Source: Varunaivibrio sulfuroxidans
GTDB lineage: Bacteria; Pseudomonadota; Alphaproteobacteria; Rhodospirillales; Magnetovibrionaceae
Assembly: GCF_029318635.1 (NCBI RefSeq)
Contig: NZ_CP119676.1
Location: forward strand, 1,008,614 to 1,072,613
DNA: 64,000 nucleotides
Direction: 5' to 3'
Shown piece by piece: positions 25,274-34,418 of this stretch. The position numbers and the translations under genes are program-made. Numbering within the stretch: the stretch's first letter is position 1; each line of letters starts with the position of its first letter. Under the pieces are notes generated by a model that worked only from the letters and a program-made list of their open reading frames with translations, was not told the DNA's origin and made no database searches.

Positions 25274-25919
25274 GGCGTGATGATCCTTTTTCATTATTTC
25301 CCGCCGAGGCCTCGCCATCGTCGCGGGTGGGTTGTGTCTTCGCCTTGGGCGGCGCGGTGTCCCGGGCGACGAAGGTCATGAAGCGGTTGCCGTCGCCCTC
25401 AAGAAGCATCTCGAACCGTTCGGCGATCGCTTCGAGCAAAGGATCGCGCCACGCTTTATCGGCCTTGGAAAAATCACCCAGAACATGGGACGTCACCAGC
25501 GCCTTGTCTCCGGGATGGCCGATGCCGATGCGTAGGCGGTGATACTCCGGCCCGATCGCCGCGGCGATCGAACGCAGTCCGTTATGTCCGGCAAGTCCGC
25601 CGCCCAGTTTGACTCTAATTTTTCCGGCGGCCAGATCCAACTCATCGTAGATGACGAGAACGTCCTGGGGTGGAATTTTGAAAAATCGCGCAGCCGCGCC
25701 GACGGCGCGGCCCGACTCGTTCATATAGGTGCGCGGCTTGAGCACGAGCACCTTACATCCACCGACGTCGCCTTCGGCGAGGTCGCCTTGAAATTTCGAA
25801 CGAAACGGGGCGAATCGATGGCGGTGGACGATCGCGTCCACCGCCATAAAGCCGACGTTGTGGCGGTTGTTTTCGTACTTAGCGCCAGGATTGCCCAGGC
25901 CAACCACCAAACGTATCAT
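25263..25919 (-). CDS. pth: Peptidyl-tRNA hydrolase
   Basis: This 218-residue enzyme releases peptides from peptidyl-tRNA that has dropped off ribosomes. The N-terminus [20 protein letters not shown] contains the catalytic histidine (His20), and PRTYMNESG and GHNGLRS are conserved binding elements. The C-terminus has a polar extension of about 25 residues past the normal end. It lies 27 bases after rplY and overlaps ychF, so rplY-pth-ychF form one leftward unit. Confidence 0.97.
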   Translation of the reverse strand: MIRLVVGLGNPGAKYENNRHNVGFMAVDAIVHRHRFAPFRSKFQGDLAEGDVGGCKVLVLKPRTYMNESGRAVGAAARFFKIPPQDVLVIYDELDLAAGKIRVKLGGGLAGHNGLRSIAAAIGPEYHRLRIGIGHPGDKALVTSHVLGDFSKADKAWRDPLLEAIAERFEMLLEGDGNRFMTFVARDTAPPKAKTQPTRDDGEASAGNNEKGSSRHGV

Positions 25920-25946
25920 GCACGTGCTTCGAGAAGCGCCGGAAAA

Positions 25947-26579
25947 TTAATCCGCCTCTTCCTCGCCTTCCTCACCTTCGGTGACCTCTTCTTCCGTATC
26001 GGCCGCCTTGGAGACGGTCGGCGCCGCGATCGTAGCGATGGTGAAATCGCGATCGGTAATCGTCGGCTCGGCCCCTTCGGGCAGTTTCACGGAACTGATG
26101 TGGATGCTGTCGCCCACTTCCAAGCCGGCGAGATCGATCTCGATGCTTTCGGGAATCGCCGTCGGCACGCAGCTCAATTCCACGGCGTGACGCACGACGT
26201 TGAGAACGCCGCCGTACTTGAGGCCCGGCGAATCTTCTTCATTGATGAAGTTGATCGTTACTTCGACCGTAATCTTCTCGCCCTTGCTGGGACGCATGAA
26301 ATCCACGTGCAGGGGGATATCCGTTACCGGATCAAGTTGCAGGTCGCGCACCAGGACCTTATGCGTATCCTTGCCTACCTTGACGTCGTATAGGTGGGAA
26401 AAGAAGCCGCGGCGGTTCATTTCTTTGTTCAACTGAACCGGCTCCAACGAAATCAGCACGGGTTCTTTCTTGTCGCCGTAAATGACGGCGGGCACACGCC
26501 CCGAGCGACGCGTTGCGCGGGCTGCCCCCTTACCGGCCCGCTCACGCGTCTCGGCGTTAAAAACGATGGCGTCAGACAT
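25947..26579 (-). CDS. rplY: 50S ribosomal protein L25/general stress protein Ctc
   Basis: This 210-residue two-domain L25 binds 5S rRNA with its N-terminal domain (residues 1-95). A Ctc-type beta-domain and an acidic tail rich in Glu follow, ending TEGEEGEEEAD. The start at MSDAIVFNAE is preceded by AAGGAG at 7 bases. It is followed by pth. The gene order prs-rplY-pth-ychF is usual in alphaproteobacteria. Confidence 0.96.
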   Translation of the reverse strand: MSDAIVFNAETRERAGKGAARATRRSGRVPAVIYGDKKEPVLISLEPVQLNKEMNRRGFFSHLYDVKVGKDTHKVLVRDLQLDPVTDIPLHVDFMRPSKGEKITVEVTINFINEEDSPGLKYGGVLNVVRHAVELSCVPTAIPESIEIDLAGLEVGDSIHISSVKLPEGAEPTITDRDFTIATIAAPTVSKAADTEEEVTEGEEGEEEAD

Positions 26580-26690
26580 AGAGTACTCCTTCAAAAAGTG
26601 TGCCGACCTCCAGGGGTGTCGGCACGGCCAAAACCGCGTCGGGACCTCTACCGGTCCCGTGCGGCATCCAACACGGACGGCCCTGCGATA

Positions 26691-27623
26691 TCAATCGAAC
26701 AGGGTCGAAACCGATGTTTCCTCACTAATACGCCGAATGGCCTCGGCCATCAACGGCGCAATCGTTAACTGCGCCATGTTTTCCGCCGTACGCATCGCCT
26801 CGGTCTCCAGGATGCTGTCGGTGGACACCAACATTTCCAGCGGCGAGGCGGCGACCCGCGCCACCGCGCCGCCCGACAAAACGCCATGGGTGACATAGGC
26901 CGACACCGATTGCGCGCCCTGTTCCATTAAGGCGACGGCGGCGTTGCACAACGTGCCCGCGGAATCAACGATGTCGTCGATCAAGATACAACGGCAGTTT
27001 TCGACATCGCCGATAATGTGCATGACCTCCGAAACGCCGGCGCGCTCGCGACGTTTATCGATGATCGCAAGATCCGCATTGATCCTTTTCGCCAACGCCC
27101 GGGCGCGAACCACGCCGCCGACATCGGGCGAGACCACCGTCAGGTTGTCGCCGTTCATGCGCGCCTGGATATCCTTGGTGAAGACCGGCGCGGCATAGAG
27201 ATTATCCACCGGAATATCGAAAAAGCCCTGAATCTGACCGGCGTGCAAATCCATCGTCAAAACGCGGTCGGCGCCCGCCGTGGTGATCAGGTTGGCCACC
27301 AGCTTCGCCGAAATCGGCGTGCGCGGGCCCGATTTGCGGTCCTGGCGGGCATAACCGAAATAAGGCAAGACCGCCGTGATCCGCCGCGCCGATCCCCGGC
27401 GCAAGGCGTCGATCACCACCAGCAATTCCATCAGGTTATCGTTGGCCGGATAGGATGTCGATTGGATGACGAAGACGTCCTCGCCGCGGACATTTTCCTG
27501 AATTTCGACAAAAACCTCCATATCCGAAAAACGGCGGATATTGGCCTTGGTCAGCTTTTGATTCAGATATGCGGCAATCGCTTCCGCCAAAGGGCGGTTA
27601 CTGTTGCACGACAGGATTTTCAT
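26691..27623 (-). CDS. prs: Ribose-phosphate pyrophosphokinase
   Basis: This 310-residue enzyme makes PRPP from ribose-5-phosphate and ATP for nucleotide, histidine and NAD synthesis. Visible features are the [16 protein letters not shown] segment, the ATP-binding [11 protein letters not shown], the [18 protein letters not shown] region and the PRPP loop [10 protein letters not shown]. The length is standard. It lies 111 bases upstream of rplY on the same strand. Confidence 0.97.
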   Translation of the reverse strand: MKILSCNSNRPLAEAIAAYLNQKLTKANIRRFSDMEVFVEIQENVRGEDVFVIQSTSYPANDNLMELLVVIDALRRGSARRITAVLPYFGYARQDRKSGPRTPISAKLVANLITTAGADRVLTMDLHAGQIQGFFDIPVDNLYAAPVFTKDIQARMNGDNLTVVSPDVGGVVRARALAKRINADLAIIDKRRERAGVSEVMHIIGDVENCRCILIDDIVDSAGTLCNAAVALMEQGAQSVSAYVTHGVLSGGAVARVAASPLEMLVSTDSILETEAMRTAENMAQLTIAPLMAEAIRRISEETSVSTLFD

Positions 27624-27965
27624 TCACCTAAACTCCGTCGAGGGCTTTTTTCTCCACCGTTCGCGATGCCTCTCGGGGGACACCGCCGCCCAGACGCCTA
27701 TCGGCACGCCCCAACCGATACCGCCCTCATCGACATACACGGCGCGACGCCTGTCGAAACGTCCCTTGCGGCCCACGAGTCCGACCGCCAAGCCAGCGCG
27801 GAAAGGCCAACGGCCCAAATTTCCAATGCGCGCACCTTAAGATGCGGCGGAATGTATCAACCTCAGCCGCCGCTGTAAACGCGTTAATGTCACATTTGTT
27901 CAATACCTGCCTCGACCTCGGAGAGACGCACAACCCCACGATGTTTTTACAAAAAACAACTCGCA
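27624..27965. other. Intergenic region upstream of prs
   Basis: This 342-base region lies between the 3' end of a leftward lipoprotein gene and the prs start. It should hold the prs promoter. The short frames across it have no ribosome binding site or recognisable product, and I saw no repeat, terminator or RNA gene. Confidence 0.4.
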
Positions 27966-28943
27966 TTATTCGGGTGGTGGCGGGGCGCGACCGGGCACCG
28001 GAGATAAGTGGATCGCCGGTGGCGCGCCACGATCGTCGCCGATGGTGGGGCCGATGGTGGGACTGTCGGCATTGAAAATACGAACGATTCCGCGTGCGCC
28101 CGCCTTGGCGATCATGTCCGCCTTGCCCCTCCAAGCGCCATCCAGGGCGCCCGGCGCAATTGTATTGTCCTGCACCGCCTGACCGACGCCTCGACCCGAC
28201 ACGGTGCGCACCCGCCACACGATGGTGACACGGTCACGCGCGCCTTGACGCACGACGCGAACCTGACCATGGATGGAAAATACGGCTTGGCGGGGGTCCG
28301 ACGTAATCAAAATATCACGCGCGCGCAGCGCCGCGATCATGGCTTGCGACAAGGTCCTGTTCCCATCGCCGGGGGCGCCATCGACGCCGGAGAAAATGAA
28401 CCCTTCGCCGAGCGGTTCGCTCGGCAACCTTGCCTTGCGGCGCGCGTCGATCATCGCCGCGACGGGCTGAACGATACCGCGTCCGACGAAACGGATCACC
28501 CTTGGGTCACCGTATTCCCATTGCCGCCATGGCGTCGCCACGCCCTGCACGGTGCGGCCGACGACGACGCCCTTGCGGTCGCTTAAAGTCCAATGGATCA
28601 GCACCGTATAGCGCACCCGCGCGTCGTCGAGATTGCGCACGACATGCCCATGCAACAGATACACCGCATCGCCCGGCGGGTTTTCGGCATTTTTCAGGGC
28701 ATGGGCCGGTATGCCGCGCTTCGTTAAAGAACGGGCCGCCGCCTCGGCCAGAAGCCGCGCCATCGGCAACGCCGGGCCGTCCGGCGGCGCCACCGCGACG
28801 GCGACGTTCCGTCCCCGTTCGACGCGGCTTTCATACCCGGCGCCCTGATATTTCACGGCGCCGGGACCACGCGCGGCGCACCCTCCCAGAACGAGGCACA
28901 CGACAACGGCGATGGTGGACCTGATCGTTTTTCCCGTACTCAT
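27966..28943 (-). CDS. Conserved-looking lipoprotein of unknown function
   Basis: This 325-residue protein has a clear lipoprotein signal, with the lipobox LVLGGC putting the lipidated cysteine at residue 22. The mature part has a beta-rich region with paired segments (LLHGHVVRNLDDARVRYTVL and SIHGQVRVVRQGARDRVTIV) that look like two repeats of one domain, and a proline-rich end. I do not recognise the family. It is upstream of prs and downstream of pgeF on the same strand, separated from pgeF by a 135-bp repeat. An envelope location is likely from the signal alone. Confidence 0.75.
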   Translation of the reverse strand: MSTGKTIRSTIAVVVCLVLGGCAARGPGAVKYQGAGYESRVERGRNVAVAVAPPDGPALPMARLLAEAAARSLTKRGIPAHALKNAENPPGDAVYLLHGHVVRNLDDARVRYTVLIHWTLSDRKGVVVGRTVQGVATPWRQWEYGDPRVIRFVGRGIVQPVAAMIDARRKARLPSEPLGEGFIFSGVDGAPGDGNRTLSQAMIAALRARDILITSDPRQAVFSIHGQVRVVRQGARDRVTIVWRVRTVSGRGVGQAVQDNTIAPGALDGAWRGKADMIAKAGARGIVRIFNADSPTIGPTIGDDRGAPPAIHLSPVPGRAPPPPE

Positions 28944-29005
28944 GTCATAGGCTTCATGCTATGCGGCGGCTTCAGGCCATGCGGTCGCTTTTCGTTCACG
29001 CCGCA

Positions 29006-29140
29006 CTCGTGGATCGCCCCCGACGTTTCGCGCCCGCGAACCATCGGGCCGACCACGATCTCTTTTTTTGTTACGGTTTGGTTTGTTCACACATTCGTGT
29101 CCAATGGCATCGGACTCAAGTGTTAAACGCAAACCGCTAG
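29006..29140 (-). repeat. 135-bp interspersed repeat, copy B
   Basis: Read on the minus strand it runs from CTAGCGG to CCACGAG and aligns along its whole length with copies A and C. The tip of its second hairpin is perfect (TTCGCG, GG, CGCGAA). The first four bases (CTAG) include the stop codon of pgeF, just as copy A supplies the stop of actF, and in the same orientation relative to the gene. It lies between pgeF and the lipoprotein gene. Confidence 0.9.
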
Positions 29141-29916
29141 GCGTCCACGGACGAAGGGCGAAGCGCGATGGCCGAGAGCTGTCGTCCGTAAGCGTCCTCT
29201 TTTTTGTGGGTCGCGCGCCGGTAACTGAAAAATGCATCTTCCGAGGCGTACGTGTCGTGTTCAAGAACCTCGACGGCCTTTAGCGCCAAGGCGCCCAATC
29301 GGGCGGCGACGAACCCTTTGAGATCGAACAAAAAACGCCCGTTTCGCGGCGCCGTTCGAAAGAACGCGCCATGGGCCGCGTCCTCATGGACGAAACGGGC
29401 GCGAAATTCACCGCCAACCTCGTACGATTGCTGGGCGATGCACGGCCCACACACGGCGGCGATGTCGCCGCGCCGCGCGCCGAGACTTTCCATGGTCTCG
29501 ACCGTCGCCCCGAGCACACCGCCCAAGGCCCCTTTCCATCCGGCATGCGCCGCCGCGACGATGCCGGCCTTGGCGTCGGCCAGCAGCACCGGGGCGCAAT
29601 CCGCGGTGAGCACACCGATCACGACGCCCGGCGTTTTCGTCACCAGGGCGTCGCCCTGGGGTGGTGCGTCCGGCCACGGCCCGTCAACCGCAATCGCCAG
29701 GGATGAATGGACCTGATGGACCGTGACGAGCGCACCCTCGTCAAGCCCCATGCGCCGCACCGCAATTTCCCGGTTGGCGCGCACCGCCCCGGCGTCGTCG
29801 CCGGAACCCGCGCCGCAATTGAGACTGTCGAAAAGGCCGCGGCTAACGCCGCCGCGCCGGGTTAAAAACCCATGACGCACGGTGGCGTATCCCGATAGGA
29901 GGTCACTGCTTATCAT
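29137..29916 (-). CDS. pgeF: Peptidoglycan editing factor PgeF (YfiH, multicopper polyphenol oxidase family)
   Basis: This 259-residue protein has the conserved metal-binding residues in TVHQVHS, TADCAPVLL and HAGWKG. The E. coli homologue removes wrongly incorporated L-serine from peptidoglycan precursors; others in the family were described as purine nucleoside phosphorylases or laccases. I chose the ATG at 29916; a GTG 11 codons upstream is possible. It follows the MidA-like gene by 48 bases. The stop codon TAG is part of repeat copy B, so the last few residues (near PSSVDA) may differ from relatives. Confidence 0.92.
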   Translation of the reverse strand: MISSDLLSGYATVRHGFLTRRGGVSRGLFDSLNCGAGSGDDAGAVRANREIAVRRMGLDEGALVTVHQVHSSLAIAVDGPWPDAPPQGDALVTKTPGVVIGVLTADCAPVLLADAKAGIVAAAHAGWKGALGGVLGATVETMESLGARRGDIAAVCGPCIAQQSYEVGGEFRARFVHEDAAHGAFFRTAPRNGRFLFDLKGFVAARLGALALKAVEVLEHDTYASEDAFFSYRRATHKKEDAYGRQLSAIALRPSSVDA

Positions 29917-29964
29917 TGCGCGATCTTTATCCTCAAATATGACAGGCACGGTATCGGGACCGGG

Positions 29965-31101
29965 TTATTGCGACCACGGAGCCACGGCAAGCCCCGGTGC
30001 GGCGAGGCACAAGACTTTGAACAAAACGCCCATTTCATCGCCGTCTGTCAGGCGATGATAAGCCGAACGAATCTCGCCTACCTGCGCCGCGCTCGCGTTT
30101 TGCGCCAGCATCTCGGCGCGCTCTCCCATGCCCAGGCGAGCCAAGAACGCACCCTGGGGCACCGGACCGTGAACATCCACCCCCTGTTCACGCGCGCACT
30201 GGGCGAGGGCGGCGAAATTGACGTGGGCGGTCAGATCAACCGAACCGGGGTCGATGAGAACATCGTGGTAGCGATGATCCTTGACCCCCTGAAGGGTCTC
30301 GCCGATAGCGAATTCACCGTGCCCGTAATCGATAAATAACGCCGCGCCGCCGTGATGCTTAAGACGGGCGGCGATGTCGCGAACGATCTCGAGGGCGCGC
30401 GGACAATCTTCGAAGATCGCGCCCGGTGGAACATCCAACAGATCGTCGGGGATCACCGTGCGGTCGCTGACCGGCGCCCCCGGAACAAAGACGAAAGCGC
30501 CGCTTTCGGGTTCGACGTCGATCATTCGCTCGCACCATCCGCCCTCGGTCTTGACGAATTGGCGAATCGGCAGGGCGTCGAAGAATTCATTGGCGAACAG
30601 CACCATTGGCCCGGCGGGGACATCTTCGATCTTTTCGCGCATCGCCGGAACCTGTCCGACATTGCCGGCCACGGTCTTGCGCTGGATGGCGCGCAGGGCC
30701 GGGCTAATCTCGACCATGTAGATTTGCGCCGCATCGACAAACCCGGGCATAATTTCACCGGCGCGCATGGCGTCGCTCATCAATGTTCCGCGCCCCGGTC
30801 CCAATTCGACCACCTGCACCGGGTCGGGCGCGCCCATGGTCTTCCAGCACAACGCCCCCCACAGGCCCAGCATTTCACCGAACATCTGGGTCATTTCGGG
30901 GGCCGTGGTGAAATCGCCTTCCTTACCGAACGGATCTTGGCGCATGTAATAACCGTGCTCGGGGCCGGCCAACGCCATCTGCATGTAGTCGTGGACGCTA
31001 ATCGGCCCGTGCCGCGCAATTTGCTGTTTTAGGCCGTCGCCCAAAGAGGTCACGGCGTCCACCCCCTTTTTAGCCTCGCCGCCATCGCTTGGGTTCCCCA
31101 T
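29965..31101 (-). CDS. Class I SAM-dependent methyltransferase, MidA/NDUFAF7 family
   Basis: This 378-residue protein matches the DUF185 family. It has GPISVHDYMQMALAGPEHGYY near the N-terminus, the SAM motif VELGPGRGTL, then NEFFDALPIRQFV and FIDYGH. Mitochondrial NDUFAF7 methylates an arginine on a complex I subunit during assembly, and the bacterial counterpart may do the same (inference). The ATG at 31101 follows AGGAGGGG and lies 1 base after the lgt stop, so the two are coupled; lgt-midA-pgeF order is common in alphaproteobacteria. Confidence 0.9.
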   Translation of the reverse strand: MGNPSDGGEAKKGVDAVTSLGDGLKQQIARHGPISVHDYMQMALAGPEHGYYMRQDPFGKEGDFTTAPEMTQMFGEMLGLWGALCWKTMGAPDPVQVVELGPGRGTLMSDAMRAGEIMPGFVDAAQIYMVEISPALRAIQRKTVAGNVGQVPAMREKIEDVPAGPMVLFANEFFDALPIRQFVKTEGGWCERMIDVEPESGAFVFVPGAPVSDRTVIPDDLLDVPPGAIFEDCPRALEIVRDIAARLKHHGGAALFIDYGHGEFAIGETLQGVKDHRYHDVLIDPGSVDLTAHVNFAALAQCAREQGVDVHGPVPQGAFLARLGMGERAEMLAQNASAAQVGEIRSAYHRLTDGDEMGVLFKVLCLAAPGLAVAPWSQ

Positions 31102-31102
31102 T

Positions 31103-31957
31103 TCAGGCCCCTCCTTTCGGTGCGTTTTCCTGTAGTTCATCGGGCCGTGGGGTCAACGGGACCGGCGCGCGGCGCAAAAAATAAACGATCAAAACCACGC
31201 CGCCAACGATCATCGGCGCGGACAACCATTGTCCCATGGTGGTGCCGCCGGGCAGGAATCCGACCTGGACATCGGGCTGGCGGAACTGTTCGATCGAGGC
31301 CCTGGCCAGGCCGTAGCCCGCCAAGAAAACACCCGTCAACACGCCCGGGCGGCGGCGCACCGCCGGCACCCGCCACAAAAAATGAAGGACGAAAAAGAGC
31401 ACGAACCCCTCCAATGCCGATTCGTAAAGCTGGCTGGGATGGCGCGGCAACGGCCCACCTCGCGGGAAAACCATCGCCCACGGAACGTCGCTGACGCGGC
31501 CATATAGCTCGCCATTGATGAAATTGGCGATGCGCCCGAAAAACAGACCGATCGGGGCCGCGCAGGCCGCCAGGTCGAGGAACGGCCAAAAGGCGATCTT
31601 CCGCGAACGCACGAACAAATAACCGGCGAGGGCGACCCCGATCATGCCGCCGTGGAACGACATCCCGCCTTCCCAGACATAGAGGATATGCAGCGGGTGC
31701 TGCGCGTAATATTCGAGATTGTAAAAGAGGACATACCCCGTGCGCCCCCCCAGCACCACGCCCAAGGTCGCCCAGACGATAAAATCGTCGATCTGGGCGC
31801 GTGTCGCCGCGTAGGGCGGGCGCGCGGCCAGGCCCACCATATAGCGCCACCCCGCCAGAATACCGACGATATAGGCCAGGGAATACCAGCGGATGGCCAA
31901 TGGGCCAAGGTGCACCAGCACCGGGTCGATATTGGGAAACGCGATAACGAAACTCAT
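31103..31957 (-). CDS. lgt: Prolipoprotein diacylglyceryl transferase
   Basis: This 284-residue inner-membrane enzyme has about seven helices and adds diacylglycerol to the lipobox cysteine of prolipoproteins. The signature HGGMIGVALAGY and the GRIANFINGELYGRVSD motif are present, along with HPSQLYE. It acts on lipoproteins such as the protease, TraT-like protein and the lipoprotein at 27966 in this window. It begins 43 bases after hldD, with a terminator-like hairpin in the gap. Confidence 0.97.
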   Translation of the reverse strand: MSFVIAFPNIDPVLVHLGPLAIRWYSLAYIVGILAGWRYMVGLAARPPYAATRAQIDDFIVWATLGVVLGGRTGYVLFYNLEYYAQHPLHILYVWEGGMSFHGGMIGVALAGYLFVRSRKIAFWPFLDLAACAAPIGLFFGRIANFINGELYGRVSDVPWAMVFPRGGPLPRHPSQLYESALEGFVLFFVLHFLWRVPAVRRRPGVLTGVFLAGYGLARASIEQFRQPDVQVGFLPGGTTMGQWLSAPMIVGGVVLIVYFLRRAPVPLTPRPDELQENAPKGGA

Positions 31958-31975
31958 GAAAATTCACCCACAGCC

Positions 31976-31997
31976 AAAACGCCCCCCGTGCGGGGGA
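31976..31997 (-). terminator. Probable terminator between hldD and lgt
   Basis: Read leftward, CCCCC, a 4-base loop GCAC and GGGGG are followed by GCGTTTT. The stem is short but all GC, and the T run is four long. It could end the hldD transcript or only attenuate it, since lgt starts just downstream. Confidence 0.45.
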
Positions 31998-32000
31998 CTC

Positions 32001-32987
32001 TCACAAGAAAGGGTCTTCCCTATCGAGGAACCCGGTCACATACGTGCGCACGCCGTCTTCCAAGGTATGAAAAGCGCGATCATACCCCGCCGCGCGCAAG
32101 CGCGTCATGTCGGCCTGGGTATAATACTGATATTTGTCCCGAATATGTTCCGGCGTGGGGACGTATTCGATCATCGGTTCCTTGCCCAGCGCCCGGTAAA
32201 CCGCGCACGCCAAATCCTTAAACGAACGGGCCTTGCCGGTGCCGCAGTTGAACACGCCGTTAACATGGGGATTGTCCAGCAACCACATCATGACGTCGAT
32301 GCAATCTTTCACGTAAATGAAATCGCGTAGTTGGCCGCCATCCTCGTAATCGGGATGGTGGGATTTGAAAAGCGACGCCGTCTCGCCCGCCTTGGCGCGG
32401 GGGTAAACGTGACTGACCACCGATTGCATCGTCCCTTTGTGATATTCATTGGGGCCATAGACGTTGAAAAACTTCAAGCCCACCCATTGCGGCGGACAGG
32501 CGTCACCCGCCGCCTGCATCCGAGCGACGCGACGATCGAACAGGTTCTTGCTCCAGCCATAGGGGTTCATCGGGCGTAGTTTAGCCAAAAAATCGATCGC
32601 GAAATCATCGACGAACCCTTCGCCGCCATCGCCGTATGTCGCCGCGCTGGAGGCGTAAATAAAGCGAACGCGATGGGCCGCGCACCATGTCCACAGGCGC
32701 AGGCTCAGCTTGAAATTATTGTCGATAATCTTATCGGCGTCGGTTTCGGTGGTCGATGAAATCGCCCCCATGTGAAAAATCGCCGAAACCTCGCCCGCAT
32801 GAACTTTGAGAAAGTCGTCCAGGTCGTCCGGATGAACGATGTCGGCCAGTTCGCGCTTGGCGACGTTGCGCCATTTCACGCCATCGCGCAAGCGGTCGCA
32901 AACCACCACACGCGCCGCGCCGCGCGCTTCCAACGCCGCCACGATGTTCGAACCGATAAACCCGGCCCCGCCGGTGACAATGATCAT
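32001..32987 (-). CDS. hldD: ADP-L-glycero-D-manno-heptose 6-epimerase
   Basis: This 328-residue extended short-chain dehydrogenase uses NADP to make the heptose of the lipopolysaccharide inner core. It shows the nucleotide-binding VTGGAGFIGSN, the catalytic YGWSK (Tyr-x-x-x-Lys), and substrate-region FNVYGPNEYHKG and RDFIYVKD typical of HldD. The start at MIIVTGG is chosen by family pattern; the ribosome binding site is weak. It is leftward, upstream of lgt, and implies an LPS with a heptose core. Confidence 0.95.
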   Translation of the reverse strand: MIIVTGGAGFIGSNIVAALEARGAARVVVCDRLRDGVKWRNVAKRELADIVHPDDLDDFLKVHAGEVSAIFHMGAISSTTETDADKIIDNNFKLSLRLWTWCAAHRVRFIYASSAATYGDGGEGFVDDFAIDFLAKLRPMNPYGWSKNLFDRRVARMQAAGDACPPQWVGLKFFNVYGPNEYHKGTMQSVVSHVYPRAKAGETASLFKSHHPDYEDGGQLRDFIYVKDCIDVMMWLLDNPHVNGVFNCGTGKARSFKDLACAVYRALGKEPMIEYVPTPEHIRDKYQYYTQADMTRLRAAGYDRAFHTLEDGVRTYVTGFLDREDPFL

Positions 32988-33148
32988 TTCGCTTAAGCCC
33001 TTATTCCAACGGGTATACATCTCAACGCTTATAAGCCCCCAGCCCTAACCCGGCAACCCCGCCGCCCGTCGGTCAACGGTTGCGCCCGGCGCGCGCAGGC
33101 CTCATAATGACCCTAGGTTTCACATTCCGATATTTGAGGCGCCCTCCC

Positions 33149-33460
33149 ATGCAGACCACCAATCGCTTGCTCGATGATCTCACCCGTGTCGCCAGCGGGG
33201 CGGCGTCGTCCTTCTCGGGCTTGAAGGGGGATATCGAAGCCTTGGTGCGCCGCCAGATCGAACGCTTAGTCGCGGATATGGACATGGTCGCCCGCGATGA
33301 ATTCGACGCCGTGCAGTCGATGGCCGCCAAGGCGCGCGCCGAAAATGAGCGCCTGGAGAAGCGAATCGACGCCCTAAACGGTGAAATCGAAAAGCTGAAG
33401 GCCGCGAAAAAGCCCGCCCCCAGGCGCGCCAAGGCCGCGCCAAAGACCAAACCCGAATAA
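33149..33460 (+). CDS. ubiK: Ubiquinone biosynthesis accessory factor UbiK (BMFP family)
   Basis: This 103-residue protein begins MQTTNRLLDDLTRVASGA and has a strong C-terminal coiled coil (residues 55-85, ENERLEKRIDALNGEIEKL), followed by a Lys/Pro/Ala tail. This is the membrane-fusogenic BMFP pattern, and family members such as UbiK support aerobic ubiquinone synthesis by binding UbiJ and lipids. The ATG at 33149 is preceded by GAGG; an earlier start in the same frame has no site. It stands alone between hldD (divergent) and ybjN. Confidence 0.85.
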   Translation: MQTTNRLLDDLTRVASGAASSFSGLKGDIEALVRRQIERLVADMDMVARDEFDAVQSMAAKARAENERLEKRIDALNGEIEKLKAAKKPAPRRAKAAPKTKPE

Positions 33461-33711
33461 ATTCTTCTCACTTTTTTGCGTTATCCACAACTTTCAGGGG
33501 ATATCGACGCACCGCCTCTTGCGCCCGTTTTCTTCTTTTGGCACTCTACAGATTGTACGCGATGGGCTTCAATATACCACATATCGGTCTTCATGCCGCA
33601 TGTCGGTTGTCGAGGCGCTTCGGGAAGCTGACCTAGAGGCCCCAAAACGCGTCAATCGCGACGCGACGGTCAACCGCCCGCGCGGTGGGGCACACAAGGA
33701 GGGACGGTCGG

Positions 33712-34215
33712 ATGTCCACCATTCAAACGCAGACCCGTGCGGAAAATTTTAATCCTCTGGATGTCGTCGAACAAATTTTGGACGACTACGCCTGGCCTTT
33801 CGATAGGTGCAGCGATCAAGAAATGACGGTTCAGGTGCCCGGACGATGGTGCGACTATTCAATGCATTTCGCCTGGAGCGAAGACGCCAGCGCCATGCAT
33901 TACACCTGCGCCTTCGACCTGCCGGTACCGAGCGAACGCAAGCCCGCCGTTCATGAGTTGCTTAGCCTGACCAACGAAAAGCTTTGGCTTGGGCATTTTT
34001 GCATGTGGGACGACGAAAATTTGCCGATGTTCCGCTACGCCCTGCCGCTGCGCGGGACCCAGGGGCTCGAGACCGGCCAACTCGAAGATTTGGTGGAGAC
34101 CGCCTTGCTGGAATGCGAACGCTTTTACCCCGCCTTTCAATGGGTCATCTGGGGCGGACGCCCGCCTCATGAGGCGCTGATGGCGGCGATGTTCGAAACC
34201 GTCGGCGAAGCGTAA
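33712..34215 (+). CDS. YbjN domain-containing protein
   Basis: This 167-residue cytoplasmic protein has the YbjN/DUF1790 pattern: NFNPLDVVEQILDDYAWPF at the start, a central beta-sheet with DLPVPSERKPAVHELLSLTN, and WLGHFCMWDDENLPMFRYAL. In E. coli, YbjN affects motility, exopolysaccharide and stress tolerance by an unknown mechanism. The start follows AAGGAGGG at 9 bases. It is upstream of proC, with a 203-base gap. Confidence 0.88.
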   Translation: MSTIQTQTRAENFNPLDVVEQILDDYAWPFDRCSDQEMTVQVPGRWCDYSMHFAWSEDASAMHYTCAFDLPVPSERKPAVHELLSLTNEKLWLGHFCMWDDENLPMFRYALPLRGTQGLETGQLEDLVETALLECERFYPAFQWVIWGGRPPHEALMAAMFETVGEA

Positions 34216-34418
34216 GCGTCCGTCGTCCAAAACGCCAACGCGCCCGACGCGCCAACCCGGCGACCCGCGGGTCCTTATTTCGCGTTTCCCTGATCGCATT
34301 ATGCATTCCACTGACTTGCTTTGTGCGCCCATAATCTTTATCCCGATCACCCTATGAGGCTGGGGGCGAATTCCACGCTTGCGCCCTCTTTAAGATGTTT
34401 TGAGGAGATATTTGGATC

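Noticed and set aside
26638-26657. GGGACC/GGTCCC hairpin after prs as a terminator
   Set aside because: The stem is only about 7 bp and has no U tract in the leftward direction.
33535-33560. TTGGCACTCTACAGATTGTACG as a sigma-54 promoter upstream of the YbjN gene
   Set aside because: TGGCAC matches the -24 element, but the -12 element lacks the required GC at 10 bases spacing.
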